NCBI RefSeq assembly: GCF_009826935.1
Contig: NZ_WUMN01000002.1
Coordinates: 124,001-188,000 of the forward strand
DNA: 64,000 nt
Source of the DNA: Flavobacterium sp. Sd200
GTDB lineage: Bacteria > Bacteroidota > Bacteroidia > Flavobacteriales > Flavobacteriaceae
Direction of reading: 5' to 3'
Under the pieces are notes generated by a model. It was not told where the DNA came from. It ran no database searches and was given only the letters and a program-made list of their open reading frames with translations. Of the stretch, positions 55,418 to 63,403 are shown one piece after another (the first letter of the stretch is position 1; every line of letters begins with the position of its first letter). Both the position numbers and the translations under genes were made by a program.

Positions 55418-55630
55418 AGCCGTAAACGTTAATCTTACTACTTTATAATTTTACTAGAAGGCTTCTTATTAAAGAATAAACTTTACAACTAAAGTGTAAA
55501 ACAATGTGAAAATAAGATAAACAAGAATATATCCTACCGGAAACCAATATTGGTCGGCAGCCCTGATGGCTGCCCGCCCGCAAAATTCCCTGTAAAGCAA
55601 CCATTGGCTATGTGTGGCAGCTTGTAAGGA
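55418..55630. repeat. Diverged direct repeat, copy B
   Basis: Aligns with 51661-51877 and keeps the GGCAGCCCTGATGGCTGCC hairpin (55556-55574), while flanking bases have drifted. It belongs to a 650-base gap without genes (55356-56005). Confidence 0.65.
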
Positions 55631-55777
55631 TTCAAAGCAATACTATACTATTGGCTATACGGCTGGCTTGCTTGTCAAAGATAAAATTATACAGCCTGTC
55701 AACTTACTAATTGTATCAATGTTGTGCTGTCTTGTTTTTTTGCTGTATCGTTGGCGAGCCTGCCAGACAGACAGACG

Positions 55778-55970
55778 TATTGCTGTACCGCTGTATTGCC
55801 AGCCGTACAGCAATATTTAGCTACGTAGCTATGTGTGTAGGTACGTACATACGTATTTACGTATGTACCTGTGTATTGTTGTACATATCTAAATACATAT
55901 CTATTTACACAAGTATGTATATACATAAATACCCACATACTTATATGAATAGGTATACAGGTACGTATAA
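55778..55970. repeat. Cluster of TAC/GTA palindromes (candidate origin or partition/transfer site)
   Basis: Five perfect inverted repeats in under 200 bases: TATTGCTGTAC/GTACAGCAATA (55778-55788, 55805-55815); TAGCTAC-GTAGCTA (55818-55831); GTACATACGTA-TT-TACGTATGTAC (55845-55868); TATGTAT-ATACATA (55914-55927); and AAGTATGT/ACATACTT (55911-55918, 55935-55942). TAC and GTA trinucleotides dominate the stretch. A CAGACAGACAGA run (55764-55775) precedes it. It does not look coding. Confidence 0.7.
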
Positions 55971-55971
55971 A

Positions 55972-55987
55972 AAAGCAGCGCTGCTTT
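55972..55987 (-). terminator. Intrinsic terminator of the DUF932 gene
   Basis: AAAGCAGC-GCTGCTTT is a 16-bp palindrome; on the minus strand it is followed by a T-run and lies 19 bases after the stop of the DUF932 gene. Confidence 0.75.
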
Positions 55988-56005
55988 GCGGGCTGCGGTT
56001 AACTA

Positions 56006-57049
56006 TCAGTTGAATTGCAGGGCAACCGCCCCATCTTTGGCAAAGCCCCCGCACAGGTCGAAGGCTTTTTGCCCCCGTGCCTGTGCCGTACCGCCCAAAC
56101 AAATGCTTTTTAATTTATCTTCATCCGTTTTAAAGCTGCGTACATTTTGGTAATAGCCCGTAACGGCATTGTAGGCACCAAACAAAGTGCCTTTGGTGGT
56201 AGCCATGCTTTGGGTATCGTCCGCCATAGCATACTTGAATGCAGCCTCACAGGCATTTTTATACATCGTTGAAAGTTCCTCGGTAGCCCCTTTCTTTAAA
56301 AGGTTGTAGGTTTCCTTGTTCGGACAAAGTGCCAACTGTATCAGCTGCTTAACCTGTTTATCTTCAATGCGCACGTTAGCCCATTGGTTAAAAATGCCCT
56401 CCAATTGTACCGATAGGTTATCAGCAACGCCCATAACTTTATGCGCCTGTTCCAAACGTTCTTTTGCGCCTGCGGTGTGACGTATGCGTACCACGTTGGT
56501 AGCGGTTTTCAGGGCTGCGTTTAATGTGTTCGAGCAAACAACCCTTATAGGCGTAAAAGCTGCCATAATTGAACCGCTGCCATCGTGGGAGGTGGTCAGG
56601 AAGATATACTTTTGTGTTACATCGTCCCCGTTACCCACACGGATATAGCCGGGCAGTTTGGCGGTAATAAATATGCGTTCCCCGTTGCCTAGTGCACCGG
56701 CTGTTTCATACAGTATGCCCTCGCCACCGCCTATAATGGCATCGAAAAAAGCGAACGCATCACTGTTTTGTACGATTTGGTAGTCTTTACCCACCACGCC
56801 AAAAACGGCTTTGGTGTCGGTGCGCATTGTGGCGTATTGGTCAGGTACTGGGTAACTGTCAAACTCACCTGTACCCCTTGCAAAGATCGGAGCTTTTGCT
56901 ACTTCATAGTCCAAACCTGCAAACACTATCGCTTCACGGCTTGTCGGGTAGTCTTCTACGATTTGCCCAAGCCCATGCCATGCGGGCTGCTTTACGCTCA
57001 TAAAAGCGTGCTGTCCTGTCTCTGTGTTGAAATTTAAATTATGTGCCAT
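56006..57049 (-). CDS. DUF932 phage/plasmid-like protein
   Basis: A 347-residue protein. I use the ATG at 57049 (MAHNLNFNTETGQHAFMSVK) because this is the conserved start of the family; the upstream in-frame stretch is the structured mob region. Motifs WHGLGQIVED, DYQIVQNSDAFAFFDAIIGG, ETAGALGNGERIFITAKLPG and RVVCSNTLNAAL are typical of DUF932 proteins found on plasmids, phages and conjugative elements. Biochemical function is not known; roles in anti-restriction or recombination have been discussed for relatives. It has an inverted repeat at its promoter and its own terminator. Confidence 0.88.
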   Translation of the reverse strand: MAHNLNFNTETGQHAFMSVKQPAWHGLGQIVEDYPTSREAIVFAGLDYEVAKAPIFARGTGEFDSYPVPDQYATMRTDTKAVFGVVGKDYQIVQNSDAFAFFDAIIGGGEGILYETAGALGNGERIFITAKLPGYIRVGNGDDVTQKYIFLTTSHDGSGSIMAAFTPIRVVCSNTLNAALKTATNVVRIRHTAGAKERLEQAHKVMGVADNLSVQLEGIFNQWANVRIEDKQVKQLIQLALCPNKETYNLLKKGATEELSTMYKNACEAAFKYAMADDTQSMATTKGTLFGAYNAVTGYYQNVRSFKTDEDKLKSICLGGTAQARGQKAFDLCGGFAKDGAVALQFN

Positions 57050-57068
57050 AATTTTTGAATTTAATAAT

Positions 57069-57087
57069 GATACAATCGTTTTGTATC
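57069..57087. promoter_or_regulatory. Inverted repeat upstream of DUF932 gene
   Basis: GATACAA-TCGTT-TTGTATC, 20 bases before the start codon; a likely operator for a dimeric regulator. Confidence 0.45.
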
Positions 57088-57373
57088 TCTTTCCAATCCT
57101 CAAATGTGGCAGTCCTGCTACGCTTGCGCTCCGCATAACTTTTTCCCAAAAAGAAAACCGAAAAAAGAAAGCAATAAAAAGGTGCAGGCAATTCGGAAAA
57201 AGCAAAAGGAAACGGAATAAGTCCCGAGGGGTGGGTTTGTGAGTGTGCGAGCAAAGCCATTATGCCGTAGTCTTTTGTCTTTTTTTGGATTGACAGCAAT
57301 ACCTTCGCTTGCTTTTATCGGTTTACTTGGGAAAAGTTTCTTTTCTAAACCTATCAAAGCCAACCGGTGCCAT

Positions 57374-57408
57374 AAATCGCCGGAAGCGATTTACTGATTA
57401 CATCAGTA
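57374..57408. other. Tandem hairpins upstream of mobA, candidate oriT
   Basis: AAATCGC-CGGAA-GCGATTT (57374-57392) is followed directly by TACTGAT-TAC-ATCAGTA (57392-57408), 47 bases before mobA. Relaxase nick regions usually lie beside such inverted repeats just upstream of the mobilization genes. The rest of the 406-base gap 57050-57455 has no gene. Confidence 0.45.
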
Positions 57409-57455
57409 GTTATCTTTATTCCAATACTGGCAGAAAAAACAAAAAAGAAATATAA

Positions 57456-57887
57456 GTGGACGATAACGGTACACATAAAAAGCATAAAGGCGGCAGGCAT
57501 CCCAAAGATGACCGGGCAACGTTCCGTTATTCCATCAGCCTGACGGCTGTTGAAAATGCAAAGTTCCTGACCCTATTTGAACAATCGGGTATGAACGTCA
57601 TGGCACATTTTATTACTGCCTGTATCTTCCAAAAGACTATCACTACAGTAAAAATCGATAAGGCAGCAATAGACTATCATGTAAAGCTAACTGGACTGTT
57701 TGTGCAGTTCCGTACCATCGGGGTCAACTATAACCAAGTTGTAAAAATGCTCTACAATAATTTTACAGAGAAAAAAGCCGCAGCAGCGTTATACAAACTG
57801 GAAAAACACACTATTGAACTTGCTACGTTAGGTCAAAAAATTATTGAGCTTACAAATAAATTTGAAGCCAGCCATCTTAAAAAGTAG
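57456..57887 (+). CDS. mobA: Mobilization accessory protein MobA (relaxosome DNA-binding)
   Basis: A 143-residue protein starting with GTG at 57456. An N-terminal basic segment (HKKHKGGRHPKDDRATFRYS) leads into a ribbon-helix-helix-like region and helices (VKLTGLFVQFRTIGVNYNQV) shared with MobA/MobC-type relaxosome proteins of Bacteroidetes elements. It should bind the transfer origin and recruit the relaxase. The relaxase gene starts 3 bases after its stop. Confidence 0.8.
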   Translation: MDDNGTHKKHKGGRHPKDDRATFRYSISLTAVENAKFLTLFEQSGMNVMAHFITACIFQKTITTVKIDKAAIDYHVKLTGLFVQFRTIGVNYNQVVKMLYNNFTEKKAAAALYKLEKHTIELATLGQKIIELTNKFEASHLKK

Positions 57888-57890
57888 TTT

Positions 57891-59171
57891 ATGGTAGCGA
57901 AGATTGGCAGGGGGAAAAGTTTGTTCGGTGCGTTGGCCTACAATATGAGCAAGGTAAATAACAATACTGCAACGGTATTGGCAGGACAGAAAATCATCGA
58001 ATCACCGGACGGTACGTTTACCACTGCTCAAATCTCAAATTCGTTCCAGGCATACCTTGTTGCCAACCGAAAAACAGAAAAACCGGTGGTGCATATCTCA
58101 CTCAACCCTGACCCGGACGATACCGTAAACAACAACGATTATAAAGCCATCGCCAAAGACTACATGGCGAAAATGGGTTATGGCAAGCAACCATTTATCG
58201 TATTTAAACACAATGACATTGAGCGCAGCCACATCCATATTGTAACGGTTTGTGTAGATGAACAGGGCAGAAAAATCTCGGATGCCTTTGAAAAAAGAAA
58301 ATCTATGGCAGCCTGTAGGGAACTGGAACGCAAGTATAACCTGAAAAGTGCTGTGGAAAAGAAACAAGACCGAACCGAACCCATTTTCAAACCGGTCAAT
58401 TATAAAGCTGGTGATATTAAAAGCCAAATGGCTGCGGTTATCCGTTACCTGCCCAAATATTATCAATATACCACACTCGGCACTTACAATGTGCTGCTGT
58501 CATTGTTCAACATTACTGCTGAAGAAGTTAAAGGCCAATACGATGGTAAAGCCCGGCAGGGGCTGGTCTATTTTACACTGAATGAAAAAGGAGAAAAAAC
58601 AAGCAATCCCTTCAAGGCCTCACTTTTCGGAAAAGGTGCGGGTCATAGCGAATTGCAATCCCACTTTGCAAAATCTAAAATGCAACTGCAAAACAGCCCA
58701 AGCAGGTCAACACTCAAAACCACCATTGAGCAAACAATACTGGCAAGCAAAAATGAAGATGAGTTTAAATCAGGACTGAAAGAAGTGGGTATCAATACGG
58801 TTGTCCGCCGGACAGCTGATAACCGAATCTACGGTATCACATTCATTGACCACCAATCCCGGTCGGTATGGAACGGTTCGCAGCTTACTAAAAACCTTAG
58901 CGCAGGCGTTTTCAACGACTGGTGGAATAACGGCAATAAGCCTGAGATTCATTTACAAAATCCAAACGATGTAAAATCAACAAATACTAGTCTTATGAGT
59001 GGACTCAACAGACCAGCTGAAAATGAAAAAATAAATTCAAACCTGTCCGATGCTGCGAATGCTCTCTCAGATATTTTTGGTGGTCTATTGCCGCAAGCTC
59101 AAGGCGAAGATTATGATGAAGAGGCATTTGCACGGCAAATGAAAAAGAAGTCAAAAGGATTGAGGAGATAG
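57891..59171 (+). CDS. mobB: Relaxase/mobilization nuclease MobB
   Basis: A 426-residue relaxase. The metal-binding triad is visible in VVHISLNPDP (His68) and HNDIERSHIHIVTV (His107, His114, His116), and a Tyr nucleophile candidate lies in LAYNMSKV (Tyr17). The C-terminal half is variable and probably binds DNA or the coupling protein. With mobA it can nick the element for transfer, but no mating-pair-formation genes are in the window, so the island is mobilizable rather than self-transmissible as far as seen. Two small DNA-binding genes follow. Confidence 0.9.
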   Translation: MVAKIGRGKSLFGALAYNMSKVNNNTATVLAGQKIIESPDGTFTTAQISNSFQAYLVANRKTEKPVVHISLNPDPDDTVNNNDYKAIAKDYMAKMGYGKQPFIVFKHNDIERSHIHIVTVCVDEQGRKISDAFEKRKSMAACRELERKYNLKSAVEKKQDRTEPIFKPVNYKAGDIKSQMAAVIRYLPKYYQYTTLGTYNVLLSLFNITAEEVKGQYDGKARQGLVYFTLNEKGEKTSNPFKASLFGKGAGHSELQSHFAKSKMQLQNSPSRSTLKTTIEQTILASKNEDEFKSGLKEVGINTVVRRTADNRIYGITFIDHQSRSVWNGSQLTKNLSAGVFNDWWNNGNKPEIHLQNPNDVKSTNTSLMSGLNRPAENEKINSNLSDAANALSDIFGGLLPQAQGEDYDEEAFARQMKKKSKGLRR

Positions 59172-59394
59172 CCGGACTATCTCACGAAACAACCTGCCGT
59201 TTTGCAGCGGAGCGACACAGGAGCATAGCTGTAAATTGGCAATACCAAACTAAAGACTAAAAGGCTTTCCCAACAAAGGAAGGGAGTGCCTTTTGGTTTC
59301 TAATACCAGTTAAGGACATTTACTGCCAGCGAATGGCAGAAATATACAGCCAGCCATTACTAATACTATTTTCGGGCTATGAACTGAAAATGCA

Positions 59395-59670
59395 ATGATG
59401 ATGAGCGAGTATGTTACAAAAGATGACTTAAGGCAGTTCGGCCTTGTCATGATGGATGATTTCCGTAAAATCATTGAAGAGTCTAAAAAGGAGCAGCACA
59501 ATAAACCAGTACTGGACTGGCTAAAAAGCCGTGTGGTACGCAAACTACTGGATATCTCGGCAGGTTCGTTACAAAACCTCCGGGTTACCGGCAAAATACG
59601 TTTTAAAAAAGTACTGGGTTCCTATTATTACAGTAAGGCCGACATCATGAATTTGTTTAACGACAAATAG
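59395..59670 (+). CDS. Helix-turn-helix protein, excisionase-like
   Basis: A 91-residue protein. The C-terminal half, VRKLLDISAGSLQNLRVTGK and KVLGSYYYSKADIMNLF, is the MerR-like winged helix of the Bacteroidetes HTH_17/Xis group; the N-terminal half is a short coiled coil. Such genes in CTnDOT-type elements control excision and transfer. The start may be the second or third Met (MMMSEY). It lies 7 bases before the next small gene. Confidence 0.8.
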   Translation: MMMSEYVTKDDLRQFGLVMMDDFRKIIEESKKEQHNKPVLDWLKSRVVRKLLDISAGSLQNLRVTGKIRFKKVLGSYYYSKADIMNLFNDK

Positions 59671-59677
59671 CTGCCTT

Positions 59678-59968
59678 ATGGAACTACAAAGCCTATTAAA
59701 ATACCTGAAACTTTTTGAGCGTGACACCTCCCTTAACGTCTGGCACTTTGCGCTACTTAGTGCTATTCTGTACCTTGGTTACAAGCAGGGACAACCAAAA
59801 ATAATAAAGGTCAGCCGAAGTAAAATCATGGCGCTTTCGCATATCAAAACATTACCCACATACCATAAATATTTTAAAGAGCTTCAGGTCATGGGTTATA
59901 TCCGGTATACGCCTTGCTACCATCCGGGGTACAGAAGTGAGGTGGAGCTGTTGTTCAAAAACAGATAA
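59678..59968 (+). CDS. Small winged-helix protein of the mobile element
   Basis: A 96-residue protein with a helical winged-helix layout (FALLSAILYLGYKQGQPKII, SRSKIMALSHIKTLPTYHKY, and MGYIRYTPCYHPGYRSEVEL as wing). It is likely a regulator co-transcribed with the preceding gene. Its TAA stop codon is part of the 26-bp-arm palindrome that follows. Confidence 0.75.
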   Translation: MELQSLLKYLKLFERDTSLNVWHFALLSAILYLGYKQGQPKIIKVSRSKIMALSHIKTLPTYHKYFKELQVMGYIRYTPCYHPGYRSEVELLFKNR

Positions 59969-60020
59969 ACTGACAATTAAAAACTCGCACCGGTGGTGCG
60001 AGTTTTTAATTGTCAGTTTA
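59966..60020. repeat. Perfect 26-bp-arm palindrome at the end of the mobile backbone
   Basis: Arms 59966-59991 and 59995-60020 are exact reverse complements around GGT; the core is CTCGCACC-GGT-GGTGCGAG. The stop codon of the preceding gene is within the left arm. It can act as a bidirectional terminator, but perfect 26-bp arms exceed what termination needs. Confidence 0.85.
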
Positions 60021-60051
60021 ATTTGTCTCATCACTGATGAGACAAATTAAA
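60017..60051. repeat. Second palindrome, 17-bp arms
   Basis: 60017-60033 and 60035-60051 are exact reverse complements around a single C (TCTCATCA-C-TGATGAGA core). It overlaps the end of the previous palindrome by four bases. Confidence 0.85.
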
Positions 60052-60074
60052 TACACTATAAAATAATGACTTAC

Positions 60075-60101
60075 AATTGTTGCCGCACTGAGGCAACAAT
60101 T
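60075..60101. repeat. Third hairpin, 10-bp arms
   Basis: AATTGTTGCC (60075-60084) and GGCAACAATT (60092-60101) with loop GCACTGA, sharing CACTGA with the centre of the second palindrome. It may also be the terminator region of the hydrolase gene at 60171 on the minus strand. Confidence 0.75.
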
Positions 60102-60170
60102 AGTAGAAATCCAATACCGCGTCCAATAAATTACTCTGAGATTGACTTTTACTATTTTACCAACAGGTAA

Positions 60171-61211
60171 TTATTTTAAATTCTCTTTAAAAAATGTCTC
60201 CAGTTTATCAAATGGGATTTTATCTATCTGGTCGTACAAATCGGTGTGGACTGCATTGGGTACAACTACTAATTCTTTAGGCTCTGCTGCTGCTTCATAA
60301 GCCGTTTCGCTGAAATAGCGTGAGTGCGCTTTTTCCCCTGCGATAATTAACACAGGCCTTGGCGAAATCTCCTTTATGTAATGCAAAATTGGCGCATTCA
60401 TGTTGGTCACAGCATTGGTCAAAGACCACGAGGCGTTAGAGTTGAGCGATCGCGGATGAAATCCTCTGTTTGTCCTATAATAGGCCGCATATTCTTTCAC
60501 AAACTGTGGTGCATTTTCTGGTACGTTTGCTAATCCTGTAGCACCATAAGCCGGAGTTCCTTTTTCTGCATCTTTCCAGCGTTGTTCGCCTATCTGTATG
60601 TATTCTTTTGTGCGTTCTTCCAGTGTCTTTTTATCATAATAACCGTTTGCTGTACCTCTTGATATATCATACATCGTAGCCGTAGCAACCGCTTTGATGC
60701 GCTTGTCCGGTGCTGCCGCATTCAGGGCATATCCACCAAATCCGCATATCCCGATGATGCCAATTTTATTTCGGTCAATGTTTTTCTGTAATCCCAAAAA
60801 GTCTACAGCGGCACTGAAATCTTCCGTATTTATATCGGGCGATGAAATATTACGGGGTTCGCCACCGCTTTCACCTGTGTAAGAAGGGTCGAAAGCAAGG
60901 GTTATAAAGCCGCGTTGTGCTAATTGATTCGCATACAAGCCCGACGACTGTTCTTTCACTGCTCCATAAGGTCCGCTAATGGCAACAGCTGCAAGCGATG
61001 CAGTTCCACCATTCTTAGGAACATACAAATCGCCCGTAAGTGTTATTCCGAAACGGTTTTTAAACGTTACTTTTTGGCGTGTTACCTTATCGCTCAATTG
61101 AAACGTATAATGGTCTGTTGTATCTAATTGTTTCATTTCTTTTTTCTGGTTTTGAGCGCTGACCCCTAACATAAAAAGGGATAACATTGCTGTAATTATT
61201 GTCTTTTTCAT
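60171..61211 (-). CDS. Secreted alpha/beta hydrolase with Cys nucleophile
   Basis: A 346-residue protein with signal peptide (MKKTIITAMLSLFMLGVSAQ). The alpha/beta-hydrolase core shows the oxyanion strand VAISGPYGAVKEQ, the DPSYTGESGG loop, the nucleophile elbow GICGFGG with Cys156 in place of Ser, and the late His in VVPNAVHTDLYD (near 320). A Cys nucleophile is known from dienelactone hydrolases; close relatives of this sequence (YcjY-like) have not been assigned a substrate as far as I know. It starts 11 bases after the acetyltransferase stop, so the two are one operon. Confidence 0.85.
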   Translation of the reverse strand: MKKTIITAMLSLFMLGVSAQNQKKEMKQLDTTDHYTFQLSDKVTRQKVTFKNRFGITLTGDLYVPKNGGTASLAAVAISGPYGAVKEQSSGLYANQLAQRGFITLAFDPSYTGESGGEPRNISSPDINTEDFSAAVDFLGLQKNIDRNKIGIIGICGFGGYALNAAAPDKRIKAVATATMYDISRGTANGYYDKKTLEERTKEYIQIGEQRWKDAEKGTPAYGATGLANVPENAPQFVKEYAAYYRTNRGFHPRSLNSNASWSLTNAVTNMNAPILHYIKEISPRPVLIIAGEKAHSRYFSETAYEAAAEPKELVVVPNAVHTDLYDQIDKIPFDKLETFFKENLK

Positions 61212-61222
61212 TTTATTACTAT

Positions 61223-61804
61223 TTAAATTGTTTTAATATTTTTTGCAGGGATGCCTGCTGCTACAGTATTATCCGGTACGTCTTTAGTGACTACAGCACC
61301 GGCGGCTACAACTGCATTTTCACCAATGGTCACTCCCGGCAGTATGGTAGCACCTGCTCCAATCCACGCATTCTTTTTGATGGTTATTTGCCCGGGGACA
61401 AGGGCATGCCTGTCCTGCGGTGATAGCGGATGCCCTTCTGAAAGCAAACTTACCTTGGGAGCTATCTGTACGTTGTCCTCTATGGTAATCCCCCCTAAAT
61501 CCAGAAAAATGCAATCGAAGTTTATAAAGACGTTTTTGCCGATTTTGGTATGCTTGCCATAGTTGATGTGGAGTGGTGTAAATACGGCAGTGCTTTCGTG
61601 TATTTCGGTGCCGGTTATCCGGCTTAGCAGGTTTCTTATTTCAGCGGTGTCTGAAGAACGGTTCATTTCCAACACTATTTTTTTGGTGGCGTAAGAAGCT
61701 TCCCGAAGTAAATCCATCTGGCCATCATTAGCCGAAATGGTGTCCCCATTGTATAACCGTTCAAAAATATCGGTGCCCATAACTTTTGTTTTTGTCCTAC
61801 TCAT
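61223..61804 (-). CDS. Maltose/galactoside O-acetyltransferase-like hexapeptide protein
   Basis: A 193-residue acyltransferase; the start could also be the ATG at 61780 (MGTDIFERLYNG). Residues 10-65 are the Mac domain, followed by left-handed beta-helix hexapeptide turns (IGKNVFINFDCIFLD, IGAGATILPGVTIGENAVVA). His124 in LLSEGHPLSP is the usual catalytic His of the LacA/Maa group. It transfers acetyl from acetyl-CoA to a sugar hydroxyl in the cytosol. Operon partner of the hydrolase; a hairpin separates it from the upstream AraC gene. Confidence 0.88.
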   Translation of the reverse strand: MSRTKTKVMGTDIFERLYNGDTISANDGQMDLLREASYATKKIVLEMNRSSDTAEIRNLLSRITGTEIHESTAVFTPLHINYGKHTKIGKNVFINFDCIFLDLGGITIEDNVQIAPKVSLLSEGHPLSPQDRHALVPGQITIKKNAWIGAGATILPGVTIGENAVVAAGAVVTKDVPDNTVAAGIPAKNIKTI

Positions 61805-61826
61805 TTATAAGACAAAATTAAAAACA

Positions 61827-61856
61827 GAGCCCCGCAGTGGCTTTACTGCGGGGCTC
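61827..61856 (-). terminator. Intrinsic terminator of the AraC gene
   Basis: GAGCCCCGCAGT (61827-61838) and ACTGCGGGGCTC (61845-61856) form a perfect 12-bp stem; on the minus strand TGTTTTTAATTTT follows. Confidence 0.9.
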
Positions 61857-61885
61857 AAATAGCTTTTCTCAGAAGCTCATTTCCA

Positions 61886-62710
61886 TTATACTTCAGTGGG
61901 AGGTAAACCATACTGTTTTTTGAAAGCGGTTGAAAAATGGGAAGGATTTTTAAAACCTACTTCTACATAAACATCCTGTACTTTATGGCCTCCTTTAAGC
62001 TTTTCATACGCCTCTTCCAAGCGTCTTTTTATAAGCCATTTCTGTGGGCTAAGGTTGCTGATTTTCCTGAAATCCCTTTTGAATGTTGCCAGGCTACGCC
62101 CTGTATAAGCGGCAATTTGTGCCATACTCAGGTCATCGCGGAAATATTCATTAAGGAATTCTAAAATATCTATTTTCCAGGGCTCTGTAAAGTCAAAGAG
62201 TATCGGGTAAAACGCTTCGTTGTTGTTTAAAAGCGCATAAATACCTTCAAGCAGTTTCAGATGCACTACACCTTCTGTAGGCTTTACCTCTTCATCAAAG
62301 TAAGGGGTTAATGACTGGAACAAACTCGTTACATCAGCGCGGGGAGCCACTTTGAAAACCACTTCATCAGTAACGTTAACGTCAGCCGGTAATGCTGATT
62401 TATTCAGCTTACTGTAAAATTCCCTTAGTATTTTCCTGCTGAAAGTAAGAGAAATCCCTTTGTATAGTTCTTCCGTTGTACTGTTCTTGTACATCAAAAG
62501 GCGGTGGTCGCGGCGTATCAGCACGCACTCACCGGGTTTAATCACATATTTCCGGTCTCCGTATTCGATAATTTGTTCACCGGAATATAGATATAATAGC
62601 ACGTGTTCCGGAGTGGAATGAATACACTTTTCACTCTGTTCTGAAAAACACGACAGGAAAATCCCCGAATAACTTATTGTCTTTAACTTATCTTCTATTG
62701 CCTGGTTCAT
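61886..62710 (-). CDS. AraC-family transcriptional regulator
   Basis: A 274-residue regulator. The N-terminal cupin (LLYLYSGEQIIEYGDRKYVI, KPGECVLIRRDHR) senses an unknown ligand. The C-terminal helix-turn-helix pair is LSMAQIAAYTGRSLATFKRD and VQDVYVEVGFKNPSHFSTAF, followed by YGLPPTEV. It lies upstream of the acetyltransferase-hydrolase operon on the same strand and may control it, although a strong terminator separates their transcripts. Confidence 0.9.
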   Translation of the reverse strand: MNQAIEDKLKTISYSGIFLSCFSEQSEKCIHSTPEHVLLYLYSGEQIIEYGDRKYVIKPGECVLIRRDHRLLMYKNSTTEELYKGISLTFSRKILREFYSKLNKSALPADVNVTDEVVFKVAPRADVTSLFQSLTPYFDEEVKPTEGVVHLKLLEGIYALLNNNEAFYPILFDFTEPWKIDILEFLNEYFRDDLSMAQIAAYTGRSLATFKRDFRKISNLSPQKWLIKRRLEEAYEKLKGGHKVQDVYVEVGFKNPSHFSTAFKKQYGLPPTEV

Positions 62711-62813
62711 AAATATTTACGGAATGTGATTCAGCACAAAGATATTGATTAACCACGATAGATATTTTTCTGAGAAGCTCACACAACTTTACTCATTGGC
62801 TCACTCCAAAAGA

Positions 62814-63254
62814 CTATTTCGATAAGGAGCGTTCTTCAACAATTAAGAAATGTCCTTCACGCGCATGTATAAGCCACATGCCATTTTCAAAGATATAGCT
62901 GTCATCATATCTCACGCTGTAATCGGTCAGTACATCTTTGCCATCCACTTCCCGTATCATTTTTATTTGTGTGAAAGAAATACCGGTTGCTGTATTACCG
63001 TCAATGGTAATTTCATGCTGCCCATTTAGCGTAAAGTAAGTTTTAACTAATGCTGCATGACCGTTAAACTCCTTTTCCATTTGGTCTTTACCCGATACCT
63101 CTGATACCAAAGCGCCTCCCATAAAGGCCTTATATACAATTTCATCTGTAAATAAATTCATTTGTTCCGCTATTTTCTTCTGGTCTCCCAGCGTAGCATA
63201 GTCATCAATTAGTTTTCGTAATTGGTCTTTTGTTTCTAAAAATTCAAGTGACAT
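62814..63254 (-). CDS. SnoaL-like/NTF2-fold protein
   Basis: A 146-residue NTF2-like protein: LRKLIDDYATLGDQKKIAEQ, MNLFTDEIVYKAF, DQMEKEF, HEITIDGNTATGISFTQIKM, WLIHAREGHFLI. The family includes isomerases, dehydratases and binding proteins. It is divergent from an HxlR gene with a dyad site in the gap, the third HxlR-linked module in this window. No catalytic residues can be assigned. Confidence 0.85.
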   Translation of the reverse strand: MSLEFLETKDQLRKLIDDYATLGDQKKIAEQMNLFTDEIVYKAFMGGALVSEVSGKDQMEKEFNGHAALVKTYFTLNGQHEITIDGNTATGISFTQIKMIREVDGKDVLTDYSVRYDDSYIFENGMWLIHAREGHFLIVEERSLSK

Positions 63255-63358
63255 AATTTTCTATTTTTTATATTAAAAAAGTTTTTTGGGAAGTATAAAT
63301 ACTGATCAATATTTCGTTTATCCATTGTCAAAATTATTTTATATTCGCTTACAATTTA

Positions 63359-63387
63359 TTAGTTGTTACCTAAAGGTTAGGAACTAA
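63359..63387. promoter_or_regulatory. Candidate HxlR operator
   Basis: TTAGTT (63359-63364) is inverted as AACTAA (63382-63387), with ACCT-AA-AGGT at the centre. It ends 16 bases before the HxlR start and serves the divergent promoters. Confidence 0.5.
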
Positions 63388-63403
63388 TCTAAATGAACCG
63401 AGA

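Noticed and set aside
55778..55970. Possible CRISPR array
   Set aside because: There is no constant repeat with regularly spaced unique spacers; the elements are palindromes of differing sequence, and no cas genes are in the window.
55614..56013. Open frames on both strands through the palindrome island
   Set aside because: Their products are repetitive Tyr/Val/Thr-rich strings forced by TAC/GTA repeats, with frames open on both strands; the DNA structure explains them better.
57039..57363. Upstream in-frame extension and overlapping frames before the DUF932 start
   Set aside because: The conserved family start at 57049 is clear, and the upstream stretch is the non-coding mob region with inverted repeats.
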